A stretch of DNA of 64,000 nt from Undibacterium sp. GTDB lineage: Bacteria > Pseudomonadota > Gammaproteobacteria > Burkholderiales > Burkholderiaceae_D. Below are positions 27,239 to 36,008 of this stretch, piece by piece. Below the pieces are notes generated by a model, which was not told the origin of the DNA, searched no databases, and was given only the letters and a program-made list of their open reading frames with translations. Numbering within the stretch: position 1 is the first letter of the stretch; each line of letters starts with the position of its first letter. Made by a program: the position numbers and the translations under genes. The stretch is from positions 124,001 through 188,000 of the forward strand of contig JAUSNO010000024.1 of assembly GCA_030645915.1 (NCBI GenBank), written 5' to 3'.

Positions 27239-28549
27239 ATGAAACTGATTAAATCCTTATTACTCGGCACTGCACTGTTTACTGCCATCAGCGCGATTGG
27301 CGTGGCGCAGGCTGAAGAACAATATATCCCTATTCTTTCTTACCGCGTTGGCCCTTATGCAGCAGGCGGTTCCGGGTTTTATGGTGGTGCGATCGATTAT
27401 TTCAATCTCATCAATGCCAGAGGCGGTTTGAATGGCGTGAAGATTTCCTGGGAAGAATGCGAGACCGAATACAACGCCTCGCGCGGTGTTGAGTGCTATG
27501 AGCGCCTGAAGAAAAACAATGGCGGTGCCTCGCTGATTGAGCCGCTCTCTACCGGTATCGCTTACGGCATTCTGGATCGTGTTGCCGAAGATAAAATCCC
27601 AATGACAACGTTGGGCTATGGCCGCTCTGATGCGGCAAACGGCAAGGTTTTTCCTTACATCTTCCCTCTGATTACCAGCTATTGGAATCAGGCTGCGGCC
27701 ATGACCAAATATCTGGGCGAAAAATCTGGTGGCATGGACAAACTCAAGGGCAAGAAAATTGTCCATCTGTACCACGATTCCGCCTTTGGTAAAGAACCGC
27801 TGCCAGTGCTTGAAGCGCAAGCCAAGCAATATGGCTTTGAACTCATCAAGATCCCGGTCGCACATCCTGGTAATGAGCAGCAATCGCAATGGCTGCAAAT
27901 CCGTCAGGCCAATCCAGACTACGTGATTCTTTGGGGCTGGGGTGTGATGAACGCGGTAGCGATCAAAACCGCGCAACGCAATGGCTTCTCACGCGACAAA
28001 ATGTTGGGCGTATGGTGGGCCGGCTCTGAAGAAGATGTCATACCTGCTGGCGATGCAGCTAAAGGCTATACCACCATGACCTTCAACACACCGGGCAATT
28101 ACCCTGTGCTAGATGAAATTCGCAGCAAGGTCTATGCAGCTGGCAAAGGTAACCTGAGCGACAAGAGCCGCGTGGGTTCTGTGTATCACATGCGCGGTGT
28201 GACCGCCGCTATCCTTTGGACAGAAGCCATCGTGAAAGCGCAAGAGAAATACGGTAAAGGCAAAATTATGACGGGTGAACAGATCCGTTGGGGTTTTGAA
28301 AATCTTGACGTCAACGAAGCCAAGCAAAAAACCTTGGGTGCACTCGGCATGTTCCCGCCTGTCAAGACTTCCTGCGATGATCATGAAGGCTCAGGCGCGG
28401 TCAAGGTACAGCAATGGACAGGTGACAAATGGAAGGCCATTACACCAAACTGGATGACCGGTGACAAAGCACTTACCCGTGCCTTGCTGGAAGAATCTTC
28501 GGCTAAATATGCGGCAGAGAAAAAGATCACCCCAGCCTGCTTGAAATAA
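27239..28549 (+). CDS. ABC transporter periplasmic substrate-binding protein (LivK/family 4 type)
   Basis: 436 residues with signal peptide (MKLIKSLLLGTALFTAISAI, cut after AQA). The type I periplasmic-binding fold shows LSYRVGPYAAGGSGFYGGAIDY, the LNGVKISWEECETEYNAS ligand-lobe segment and RQANPDYVILWGWG. It is longer than LivK and resembles the binding proteins of hydrophobic/aromatic-acid importers. AGGAGA precedes the ATG. The ligand is not readable from sequence; neighbouring CoA ligases argue for a carboxylic acid. Confidence 0.9.
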   Translation: MKLIKSLLLGTALFTAISAIGVAQAEEQYIPILSYRVGPYAAGGSGFYGGAIDYFNLINARGGLNGVKISWEECETEYNASRGVECYERLKKNNGGASLIEPLSTGIAYGILDRVAEDKIPMTTLGYGRSDAANGKVFPYIFPLITSYWNQAAAMTKYLGEKSGGMDKLKGKKIVHLYHDSAFGKEPLPVLEAQAKQYGFELIKIPVAHPGNEQQSQWLQIRQANPDYVILWGWGVMNAVAIKTAQRNGFSRDKMLGVWWAGSEEDVIPAGDAAKGYTTMTFNTPGNYPVLDEIRSKVYAAGKGNLSDKSRVGSVYHMRGVTAAILWTEAIVKAQEKYGKGKIMTGEQIRWGFENLDVNEAKQKTLGALGMFPPVKTSCDDHEGSGAVKVQQWTGDKWKAITPNWMTGDKALTRALLEESSAKYAAEKKITPACLK

Positions 28550-28601
28550 AGTGTTGAATTGGTAATTTGATTTAACAAGTTGAAATAATTAAGCGTTTTC
28601 C

Positions 28602-28663
28602 AGTGGGTTTTGCCACTCCCGAGTATGAAGCTGCTGCTACTCAGATCGGGAGTGGGATTTTTT
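28602..28663 (+). terminator. Terminator/attenuator between binding protein and livF
   Basis: CCACTCCCGA (28613-28622) pairs with TCGGGAGTGG (28646-28655), followed by GATTTTTTT. An upstream AGTGG (28602-28606) can pair with the same CCACT (28613-28617) and would break the terminator, so this may be a partial attenuator that lowers livF and ligase expression. Confidence 0.7.
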
Positions 28664-28688
28664 AAAGATTTTTAAACATGAGAACAGC

Positions 28689-29534
28689 ATGACAACGCAA
28701 ACTATTCCCAACGCCAGCAGCACTGCGGTGATTCCCGCCTATCTGAGCGTGAACAATATCGAGGTGATTTACGATCACGTGATCCTGGTATTGAAGGGAA
28801 TTTCGCTACAGGTTCCTGAAGGAAAAATCGTTGCTTTATTGGGAGCGAATGGTGCGGGGAAATCCACCACGCTTAAGGCAATTTCGACCTTATTGCGCAA
28901 TGAGCGTGGCGACATTACCAAAGGCGACATTAGCTTCAAGGGTCAGCGTGTTGATCATCTCACGCCGAACGAATTGGTCAAACGTGGGCTGTCACAGGTG
29001 ATGGAAGGCCGTCATTGTTTTGCCCACCTCAGCATCGAAGAAAATCTGCTGACAGGTGCCTACACGCGCCAGATTTCTCGTGCCGAGCTAAAAGAATCAC
29101 TGGAGATGGTGTACCACTACTTCCCGCGCTTGCGACAACGCCGCAGCTCGCTGGCAGGCTACACCTCGGGCGGAGAACAGCAAATGTGCGCGATAGGCCG
29201 CGCCCTGATGGCCAAACCATCGATGATCTTGCTCGATGAACCATCCATGGGTATCGCGCCGCAATTGGTGGAAGAGATTTTTGAAATTGTAAAAAGTCTG
29301 AACGTCAAGGAAAACGTCTCGTTTTTACTGGCAGAACAAAATACGAATACCGCTTTGCGTTATGCCGATTTTGGCTATATTTTAGAAAATGGTCGCGTCG
29401 TGATGGAAGGAGATGCGAAGGATCTGGCAAGCAATGAAGACGTCAAGGAGTTCTATCTAGGCGTCTCTGGCACAGGACGCAAGAGCTTCCGCGAAATGAA
29501 ATTTTATCGCCGCCGCAAGCGCTGGCTAGCATAA
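28689..29534 (+). CDS. livF: Branched-chain-type ABC transporter ATP-binding protein (LivF-like)
   Basis: 281 residues. Walker A GANGAGKSTT, LSQVMEGRHCFAHLSIEENL (Q-loop region with the LivF EGR motif), signature SGGEQQMCAIGRALMA, Walker B MILLDEPSMG and LLAEQNTNTAL. It carries about 20 extra N-terminal and 25 basic C-terminal residues (RKSFREMKFYRRRKRW) compared with short LivF proteins, as in other organic-acid importers of this type. It follows the terminator-like structure after the binding-protein gene. Confidence 0.92.
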   Translation: MTTQTIPNASSTAVIPAYLSVNNIEVIYDHVILVLKGISLQVPEGKIVALLGANGAGKSTTLKAISTLLRNERGDITKGDISFKGQRVDHLTPNELVKRGLSQVMEGRHCFAHLSIEENLLTGAYTRQISRAELKESLEMVYHYFPRLRQRRSSLAGYTSGGEQQMCAIGRALMAKPSMILLDEPSMGIAPQLVEEIFEIVKSLNVKENVSFLLAEQNTNTALRYADFGYILENGRVVMEGDAKDLASNEDVKEFYLGVSGTGRKSFREMKFYRRRKRWLA

Positions 29535-29576
29535 ACAATTGTTAGACCCTCTACGCACAGAAAAACGAGACCTCAA

Positions 29577-30824
29577 ATGAGTGAATACCTAGACGCGCTG
29601 GAAACCCGCAACCCGCAAAGCCGCGAGCAGGCATTGATGACACGCCTGCCGCAACTCATCGCCCAGGCACAAACAGCCAGCGGCTGGGCAAGCATATTGC
29701 ATGGTGTAACAGCGGCCGATATCAGAAGCCGAGTTGCATTGGCGCAATTACCTGTCACCCGCAAATCGGATTTAAAAAATTTACAAAAGCAATGTTTACC
29801 TTTTGGCGGTCTCAACACCACGCCTAGCAATCAGCTGCAACGCATCTTCATGTCGCCCGGCCCCATCTTTGATCCGCAAGGTCGCGGGCAAGATTGGTGG
29901 CGCTTCGCCCGGCCGCTGCATGCGGCTGGCCTGCGTTCTGGTCACCTGCTGCAAAACTGTTTTTCGTATCACTTTACGCCAGCCGCTTACATGGTAGAAA
30001 GCGCTGCCACCAGACTTGGCTGCGTGGTCATCCCCGCCGGCAGCGGGCAGACCGAACTACAAGTGCAGGCGATGGCCGAATTACGCCCAGATGCGTATAT
30101 CGGCACACCCAGCTTCTTAAAAATCATTATTGAAAAGGCCCTGGAACTAGGCGCAGATATTTCCAGCGTACAACGCGCAGTGGTAGGCGCGGAAGCCCTG
30201 CCACCATCGCTACGTAAATGGTTGCAGGAGCATGGCGTAGCGCATGTGCTACAAATGTATGCCTCGGCAGATATTGGCAATATCGCTTACGAATCTGAAA
30301 CCGATGGAAAAGTTAACCCCGGTATGCTGCTTGATGAAGATCTGATACTTGAAATCGTACGCCCGGGTACCGGTGATGTGGTGGCAGAAGGCGAAGTTGG
30401 CGAGGTAGTCATTACATCCTTCAACCCAGATTACCCATTGATACGTTTTGGCACTGGCGACATGTCCGCCATCTTGCCCGGAATGTCGCCATGCGGGCGT
30501 ACCAGTACCCGCATCAAGGGCTGGATGGGGCGCGCCGACCAAACCACCAAGGTCAAGGGTATGTTTGTGCATCCATCACAAGTCGCAGACATACTCAGAC
30601 GACATCCGGAAATCAGCAAAGCGCGTTTGATTATCACCGGTGAGATGGCCAATGATGCAATGACATTGCATTGCGAAACCGCTACTCCCGACAACAATCT
30701 GAAGGCGGCAATGGTGCTCAACATCCGTGAAATCACCAAACTGCGTGGTGAAGTGGTCTTCGTTGCTCCGGGTAGTCTGGCCAATGATGGCAAGGTTATT
30801 GATGATGCGCGTAAATATGAATGA
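29577..30824 (+). CDS. Phenylacetate-CoA ligase-like AMP-dependent enzyme
   Basis: 415 residues, ANL superfamily, PaaK branch. Visible are VTRKSDLKNLQKQ near the N terminus, GCVVIPAGSGQTELQ, the AYIGTPSFLKIIIEKA block, VVGAEALPPSLRKWLQ, MYASADIGNIAYE (A5-like) and the C-terminal RADQTTKVKGMFVHPSQV. It lacks a canonical SGTTG loop, as in many shorter PaaK-like proteins, so its activity could differ from phenylacetate activation. Last gene of the importer operon, 42 bp after livF. Confidence 0.85.
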   Translation: MSEYLDALETRNPQSREQALMTRLPQLIAQAQTASGWASILHGVTAADIRSRVALAQLPVTRKSDLKNLQKQCLPFGGLNTTPSNQLQRIFMSPGPIFDPQGRGQDWWRFARPLHAAGLRSGHLLQNCFSYHFTPAAYMVESAATRLGCVVIPAGSGQTELQVQAMAELRPDAYIGTPSFLKIIIEKALELGADISSVQRAVVGAEALPPSLRKWLQEHGVAHVLQMYASADIGNIAYESETDGKVNPGMLLDEDLILEIVRPGTGDVVAEGEVGEVVITSFNPDYPLIRFGTGDMSAILPGMSPCGRTSTRIKGWMGRADQTTKVKGMFVHPSQVADILRRHPEISKARLIITGEMANDAMTLHCETATPDNNLKAAMVLNIREITKLRGEVVFVAPGSLANDGKVIDDARKYE

Positions 30825-30850
30825 CTGTTTTTCTAAAATATTCCTTTCAT

Positions 30851-30870
30851 CTTAACCTGGCCAGGTTAAG
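30851..30870. promoter_or_regulatory. 20-bp perfect palindrome after the PaaK-like gene
   Basis: CTTAACCTGGCCAGGTTAAG is its own exact reverse complement with no spacer. TTCCTT before and AAGGAA after extend the symmetry. It begins 27 bp after the ligase stop codon and has no uridine tract, so it looks more like a dimeric-regulator site than a terminator. Confidence 0.5.
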
Positions 30871-30905
30871 TTCAAGGAAATCTCACCTACCAACAATCAG
30901 AAAAC

Positions 30906-30930
30906 TGTGCCGCCATGCTCCGGCGGCACA
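30906..30930 (-). terminator. Hairpin, probable terminator for minus-strand transcription
   Basis: TGTGCCGCC pairs with GGCGGCACA around a 7-base loop. On the minus strand it is followed by GTTTTC. It lies 16 bp past the end of the small minus-strand open frame 30947-31180. Confidence 0.5.
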
Positions 30931-30946
30931 AATTACTTGAATTCAT

Positions 30947-31180
30947 TCAATCGCATGTGACAGGCGAAGCGCTGAATTCCTGTTGCCACTCAAGCTTCTC
31001 GCCGTGGCCGACAAAGATCAAACATACTTCCTGCAGGTATAGTTTTTCAAATTTCACCTCCAAAAAATAACTCAATGACCTGGCGATTGCGCTCTGCGCG
31101 CGTACATTTCTATTCGAGAATAGCAAAATTAAACCGTATGCCTTACCAGCGAGTTTCTGACCAATCCAGTTCGATCCCAT
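30947..31180 (-). CDS. Small hypothetical protein, uncertain
   Basis: An open frame of 77 codons from an ATG at 31180 (MGSNWIGQKLAGKAYG). I recognise no domain; the product would be soluble with a basic middle. Codon use is ordinary for this window, and a terminator-like hairpin follows in the right orientation, which is why it is listed. No clear ribosome-binding site is visible. It may be a gene remnant. Confidence 0.3.
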   Translation of the reverse strand: MGSNWIGQKLAGKAYGLILLFSNRNVRAQSAIARSLSYFLEVKFEKLYLQEVCLIFVGHGEKLEWQQEFSASPVTCD

Positions 31181-31273
31181 CAGCGATGCACATACAAAGT
31201 TCGATAGTCACTTGAAATTTGTGTGTGCATCACTGATGTCTGATGGAAAGTAATTTCTATCCCGCATTCACTT

Positions 31274-31453
31274 AAACCCAGATTTTCCATTAGGCGCACC
31301 TGCGGTGCTATTTGCGTGCTGACGGCGCATTTTCGGCTACTTTTGCTGCTCTTCGTTGCCAATAGCTAGCTATTGGTGCCTCATTCGCATCAAAACCATC
31401 TCGAAAAGTGCATCCGTCATCAGCGCAAATCCTAATGGAAAATCTGGGTTAAA
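31274..31453. repeat. Dispersed palindromic repeat family A, full-length copy
   Basis: About 180 bp that is one large imperfect palindrome. The ends AACCCAGATTTTCCATTAGG (from 31275) and its reverse complement (ending at 31450) match perfectly. Inner blocks ATTTGCG, GACGG and TTTTCG also recur in mirrored order. The centre, CCAATAGCTAGCTATTGG at 31359-31376, is a perfect 18-bp palindrome. The left arm contains GCACC-TGC-GGTGC, matching GCACC-AAA-GGTGC in the half-copy at 7517-7580. No protein is encoded; a MITE- or REP-like element is the likely explanation. Confidence 0.8.
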
Positions 31454-31715
31454 GCATCGCTTCACGCGTATTCAGGTGCAGAAATTGAAATAAAAATCAC
31501 ATGCGAATTATCAATGTACGCGAGAAAACAATCGGCGAAAATTAATTCTCTCTACGCTACATAACGATGCTGACAATCGATTATTTTGTAATTTTCCGAC
31601 GCGTCAAATGCCCTGCTTATTCAGATAAATATAAACAAAACGACGAGAAAATATACGCAACTTTAAGACACAAATTTGAGTTTTTGGTGCAATTTCATAT
31701 TTAACGAGGTAGCCA
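31454..31715. other. Promoter-proximal region of the exopolysaccharide locus
   Basis: AT-rich sequence after the family A repeat, leading to the first locus gene. GAGGTAGCCA before 31716 offers a ribosome-binding site. A defined promoter could not be assigned with confidence. Confidence 0.4.
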
Positions 31716-32870
31716 ATGAAAGCAATAATTCTCGCTGCGGGACAAGGTACCCGTGTTCGGCCATTGACGTATGAGCTTCCCAAACCTATGGTCCCCATTT
31801 TGGGCAAGCCCGTCATGGCTTATTTGATAGAACATTTGGTGGCGCATGGCGTGAACAAAATAATGGTTAACGTGAGTTATTTACACGAAAAAATTGAAGA
31901 ATACTTTGGCGACGGTAATCAGTATGGAGCCCAAATTGGCTATTCTTTTGAAGGCTATGTGAATAACGTTGGGCAAGTCATCCCGCAGCCGATAGGCTCT
32001 GCTGGCGGAATAAGAAAAATTCAGGATTTTGGGAATTTTTTTGATGAGACTACTATCGTCATGTGTGGTGATGCACTCACTGATCTGGATTTGCAAGCCG
32101 CCCTTTTGGAACACAGAAAAAAAGGTGCCTTAGCCACGGTCATCACAAAAGAAGTTCCCTGGAACAAAGTATCTGACTACGGTGTAGTCGTTACTTCTGA
32201 AGATGGTCGTGTACGTTCATTTCAGGAGAAACCGTCAAGAGAAAACGCCCTATCGAATATGGCGAGTACAGGTATCTATATTTTTGAACCTGAAATCATC
32301 AATTTAATTCCAGCTGGAACAAGCTTCGACATAGGCTCGCAACTTTTTCCTCTTTTGATTAATTATGGGATCCCTTTTTTCGCCCAAAAGGGGGCTTTTA
32401 ATTGGCTCGACATTGGCACCATCAGCGATTATTGGAGCGTCCTGCAAAACGTCATGCGAGGAGAGGTGGCAGAAATGAAAATACCCGGCACTGAAATTGC
32501 GGAAGGCATCCGGGCAGGCTTGAATACACGCATCGACTGGCAAGGGACAGTCATAGAAGGACCTGTCTATATCGGTTCAGGCTGCCACATTGAATCAAAC
32601 TGCAAAATTATTGGACCGACGTGGATTGGGCACGGCAGCCACCTATGCGCCGGTTCGGAAGTGGTGCGCAGTGTCCTTTTCAATTACACCCGTGTATTGC
32701 CGGATGTTCACTTAAACGAATTAGTCGTTTTTGGAAATTATTGCGTGGATCGGCAGGGAAAAATGCGCGAACTGTCGGATGGCAAAGAAAACGATTGGGG
32801 AAACGCGCGCGATCGCCGCCGCGGCCGCCGTCCAGAAAAATTCAACACATTTAATATGGTGACGTCATGA
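31716..32870 (+). CDS. Sugar-1-phosphate nucleotidyltransferase with left-handed helix tail
   Basis: 384 residues. The N-terminal Rossmann-like nucleotidyltransferase domain begins MKAIILAAGQGTRVRPLTYE and continues with LPKPMVPILGKPVMAYLIEH, VMCGDALTDLDL and FQEKPSRENAL. The C-terminal part (from about residue 250) has hexapeptide-type repeats (GPVYIGSGCHIESNCKIIGP). This layout is found in GDP-mannose pyrophosphorylase- and glucose-1-phosphate transferase-like proteins; the sugar is not certain. First gene of the exopolysaccharide locus, overlapping manC by 4 bases. Confidence 0.88.
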   Translation: MKAIILAAGQGTRVRPLTYELPKPMVPILGKPVMAYLIEHLVAHGVNKIMVNVSYLHEKIEEYFGDGNQYGAQIGYSFEGYVNNVGQVIPQPIGSAGGIRKIQDFGNFFDETTIVMCGDALTDLDLQAALLEHRKKGALATVITKEVPWNKVSDYGVVVTSEDGRVRSFQEKPSRENALSNMASTGIYIFEPEIINLIPAGTSFDIGSQLFPLLINYGIPFFAQKGAFNWLDIGTISDYWSVLQNVMRGEVAEMKIPGTEIAEGIRAGLNTRIDWQGTVIEGPVYIGSGCHIESNCKIIGPTWIGHGSHLCAGSEVVRSVLFNYTRVLPDVHLNELVVFGNYCVDRQGKMRELSDGKENDWGNARDRRRGRRPEKFNTFNMVTS

Positions 32871-34291
32871 ACATTTATCCTCTGATACTTGCAGGCGGGT
32901 CTGGTACACGATTATGGCCGTTGTCGCGGGAGGTGTTGCCAAAACAGTTACTACCGTTAGTATCCAACCGCACCATGCTGCAAGAAACCATATTGCGCCT
33001 CACGAGCTATCCTGGATTAATGCAACCACTAGTTGTTTGCGGCGCTGAACACCGTTTTCTGGTAGCCGAGCAGTTACGAGAAATCAACGTCAAGCCGCTT
33101 GATATATTATTGGAACCAGAAGGACGCAATACGGCGCCAGCTATCGCTTGCGGCGCCTATTATTTACTAAAGCATGATCCAGACGCGATGATTTTAGTAT
33201 TGCCTGCCGACCATGTCATTGTCGATGTTCCTGCATTTTATAAGGCTATCGGCTTAGCGGCACAAGCGGCAGAAAAAGGATTCCTCACTACCTTCGGAAT
33301 TACTGCAGCGACGCCAGAAACAGGCTTTGGCTATATTCGCCGGGGTGCAGCCATCGACGACATTAATACTTGTTTCATGGTTGATCAGTTCATCGAAAAA
33401 CCAGATCTGGACACCGCCAAACACTTCGTCTCCACGAAAGAATTTTATTGGAATAGCGGTATGTTTCTGTTTAAAGCGGCTCGCTATATCGAGGAACTTA
33501 TCACGTTTCGTCCTGCGATCGCAGCGCAATGTGAACATGCTTTTAGAGATGCGTTTCGAGATCTTGATTTCTGCCGTCTTGACGAGGAATTATTCAAAAA
33601 ATGTACCGCAGAGTCGATTGACCACGCTGTGATGGAGAATACCCGTCATGCGGCAGTGATAGAGTCGAATATTGGCTGGACCGACCTTGGCTCGTGGTCT
33701 GCCCTATATGAGTTCCAGCGTGATGCGGCTGACGACGAGAGCAATGTATTACGCGGTGACATATTTGCGGATGACGTACAAGGATCTCTGATAAGGGCAG
33801 AGAGCCGCTTTGTCGCAGCGCTCGGCTTGCGGGATCTCATCATTGTAGAGACTAAAGATGCGGTACTAGTCGCACACAAAGACCACGATCAAGCGGTCAA
33901 AAAAATTGTCAGCGAACTACAGCAAAAAAATCGCAATGAACATATTAATCACAAAATGGTGCATCGACCTTGGGGCAGCTATGAGGGTATCGACACAGGC
34001 GAGCGATTTCAGGTCAAACGGCTGACGGTAAAACCAGGAGGTCAACTTTCGCTACAAATGCATCATCATCGCGCCGAACATTGGATCGTCGTTACAGGTA
34101 CCGCACGCATCACCTGCGGAGAAAGCGTCAGTTTGCTCTCTGAAAATGAATCCACTTATATTCCGATTGGCGTAAAACATCGTCTCGAAAATCCAGGTAA
34201 GGTATCACTGCAGCTAATCGAGGTGCAGTCCGGCGCTTACCTTGGAGAGGATGATATTGTCCGCTTTGAAGATAGTTACAAGAGAAACTAA
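32867..34291 (+). CDS. manC: Mannose-1-phosphate guanylyltransferase / mannose-6-phosphate isomerase
   Basis: 474 residues, the bifunctional AlgA/ManC length. The N-terminal transferase has LAGGSGTRLWPLSREVLPKQ, PEGRNTAPAIA, LPADHVI, FIEKPDLDTA and FYWNSGMFLF. The C-terminal cupin isomerase domain has HRPWGSYEGIDTGERFQVKR and LQMHHHRAEHWIVVTGTA, with metal-binding His/Glu residues. It supplies GDP-mannose, which feeds gmd and fcl in the same locus. A second family member lies at the left edge of the window. Confidence 0.95.
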   Translation: MNIYPLILAGGSGTRLWPLSREVLPKQLLPLVSNRTMLQETILRLTSYPGLMQPLVVCGAEHRFLVAEQLREINVKPLDILLEPEGRNTAPAIACGAYYLLKHDPDAMILVLPADHVIVDVPAFYKAIGLAAQAAEKGFLTTFGITAATPETGFGYIRRGAAIDDINTCFMVDQFIEKPDLDTAKHFVSTKEFYWNSGMFLFKAARYIEELITFRPAIAAQCEHAFRDAFRDLDFCRLDEELFKKCTAESIDHAVMENTRHAAVIESNIGWTDLGSWSALYEFQRDAADDESNVLRGDIFADDVQGSLIRAESRFVAALGLRDLIIVETKDAVLVAHKDHDQAVKKIVSELQQKNRNEHINHKMVHRPWGSYEGIDTGERFQVKRLTVKPGGQLSLQMHHHRAEHWIVVTGTARITCGESVSLLSENESTYIPIGVKHRLENPGKVSLQLIEVQSGAYLGEDDIVRFEDSYKRN

Positions 34292-34342
34292 CTGCATAGA
34301 AGTACCATCGCTCAAACACAGCTGAAACGCGACATTCAGCAT

Positions 34343-34645
34343 TTATTTGTTGCGATGGCCTGCACTCGCCTTGGCATGTTCAATGCGGAATTTCTCGCGC
34401 CGATCTCCCATCATGGCTCGCAATTCGTTTATAGCGATATCACTAGCTTCGTGCATGCGGATCAGGATAGACGCGCCGATCGCCAATCTTCTATGGCGAA
34501 TTTTACTAATCACAGGTGGTTCTACGCCGAGTGCGCGTGATAAAGCCGCATCATTTCTAAGTTCAAGCCGCTCAATCAATGAGTCAATTAGATGATTTGG
34601 ATCATATTCACCGACCTCATCCACATGTTTTTTTTCGTGCGCCAT
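34343..34645 (-). CDS. Small helix-turn-helix protein
   Basis: 100 residues from the ATG at 34645, preceded by AAGGAAA at good spacing; an ATG five codons upstream would place that site inside the gene. The core DSLIERLELRNDAALSRALGVEPPVISKIRHRRLAIG is a lambda-repressor-like helix-turn-helix, followed by LIRMHEASDIAINELRAMMGDRR. Similar small proteins are widespread in Burkholderiales. It is the only candidate transcription factor inside the polysaccharide locus and is transcribed against manC. Confidence 0.8.
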   Translation of the reverse strand: MAHEKKHVDEVGEYDPNHLIDSLIERLELRNDAALSRALGVEPPVISKIRHRRLAIGASILIRMHEASDIAINELRAMMGDRREKFRIEHAKASAGHRNK

Positions 34646-35109
34646 ATAATTTCCTTTCAATGAGCCATAGTCGTATTAAGGAAACTGCACCGCCACCGCT
34701 TGCGATGAATTTCTTGTTCATTATTTCAATCAGTTCGATATCTGTATATTTTAATAATAGAGTTATCGTAATGACTTGAATTTGCGAATAATCAATCTAG
34801 AAAGGGGAGTTTTTTGGCGATCGACTGTTCTTTAACATCCAATCGATTGGCCGCCGGCGTAACGAACTTAGTTGTGTCGATATTGTGATCGCATCAAGCA
34901 GGCAAACGATTCGCTTGAATCGTTCATCACTTGTATAAGCTAGGTCTTGTTCAATGAGATAGAGATCGATTGATAAATATCACACATTTCCAAGCATCTT
35001 CGAAGAAAATATCCTGTCTTCTTTCAACCGCTATACGCACAAACGCCTCGACTTTATTTCACTCATTAATCCGGCATTAAAACATTGTCATTCAAGGCAC
35101 GACAACATC
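34646..35109. other. Intergenic region between HTH gene and PAP2 gene
   Basis: About 460 bp with no credible gene. It contains a 12-bp perfect palindrome CCAATCGATTGG (34839-34850) and an 8-bp hairpin AACGATTC-GCTT-GAATCGTT (34905-34924). Either could be a site for the adjacent HTH protein, which is speculative. Confidence 0.5.
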
Positions 35110-35874
35110 GTGGCGTTCTCGCACAATTGCGAAGGCTTTTTAATTCTCTCAATATATATGATCTATTGGACTACGATTAGTAACCTTGGAGACATTGCAG
35201 CCACAGCACCACTTGCTGTCGGTATCGCCATCCTTTTTATCGTTCGGCGTGCATGGCAACTCGCCATGTTGTGGGCTATTCTATTTGTTTTTGGCCTGGG
35301 TCTGGTTGTCGTAAGCAAGATCGCATTTGTCGGATGGGGAATCGGACATCAGGCGCTCGACTTTACCGGGTTTAGCGGCCATGCAATGCGCGCCATGGCA
35401 ATTTTCCCGGTACTCGGCTATCTAGCTGCAAAAAAAAACCACTTCTCCACACAAATCACTTCACTCGTTATTTGCACAACCGTAGGAACTATCGTCGGCA
35501 TTTCTCGATTGTTACTACATGTTCATTCATGGTCAGAGGTTATTGCTGGCTGGATCTTGGGAGCAGCAGTGAGTGTTTGTTTTATTTTTCTTTTGCGAAA
35601 TTGGAATAACATTTCATTCTATCCACCACTGATCATGGTTGCGCTAATGCCTCTCGTTATTACACCCTACCTTAAACCAACGCCAACACAGCATTGGATA
35701 ATTAATTTGTCACTTTACCTGTCTGGCCACGATCAGCCATTTACTCGTGATGACTGGACCCACTCCGCTCTTAGGCAGGCTGGCGACGTTCCCACGATAC
35801 AGGTGAAAGCGTATTCGCCTTCATCGCAAGTGCCACTCAGCAAAAAAATTCCGGCCATTCTTTCACGTAAATAG
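35110..35874 (+). CDS. PAP2-family membrane phosphatase
   Basis: Up to 254 residues, starting at a GTG; an ATG at 35158 would give 238 residues and neither has a clear ribosome-binding site. Five or six hydrophobic segments. The phosphatase motifs are FSGHAMRAMAIFP (SGH, motif 2) and SRLLLHVHSWSEVIAGWILG (SRxxxxxHxxxD-like, motif 3, with Glu in place of the usual Asp). Motif 1 is weak. It may dephosphorylate undecaprenyl pyrophosphate released during polymer assembly (inference from context). Confidence 0.75.
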   Translation: MAFSHNCEGFLILSIYMIYWTTISNLGDIAATAPLAVGIAILFIVRRAWQLAMLWAILFVFGLGLVVVSKIAFVGWGIGHQALDFTGFSGHAMRAMAIFPVLGYLAAKKNHFSTQITSLVICTTVGTIVGISRLLLHVHSWSEVIAGWILGAAVSVCFIFLLRNWNNISFYPPLIMVALMPLVITPYLKPTPTQHWIINLSLYLSGHDQPFTRDDWTHSALRQAGDVPTIQVKAYSPSSQVPLSKKIPAILSRK

Positions 35875-36008
35875 TGGTGACCCCTCTTTTGAGAAATATC
35901 AATCGACAACACTAATTTTGGCGTTTAATAGAACCAATCGTGATGAAATAAATACGATGAAAAATATATCAATTTGACCTGCAAGCATCAGTCAATTTGA
36001 ATAGTTTT

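Noticed and set aside
31180-31362. 60-codon minus-strand frame
   Set aside because: Overlaps the left arm of the family A palindromic element and adjoins a better frame; composition looks non-coding.
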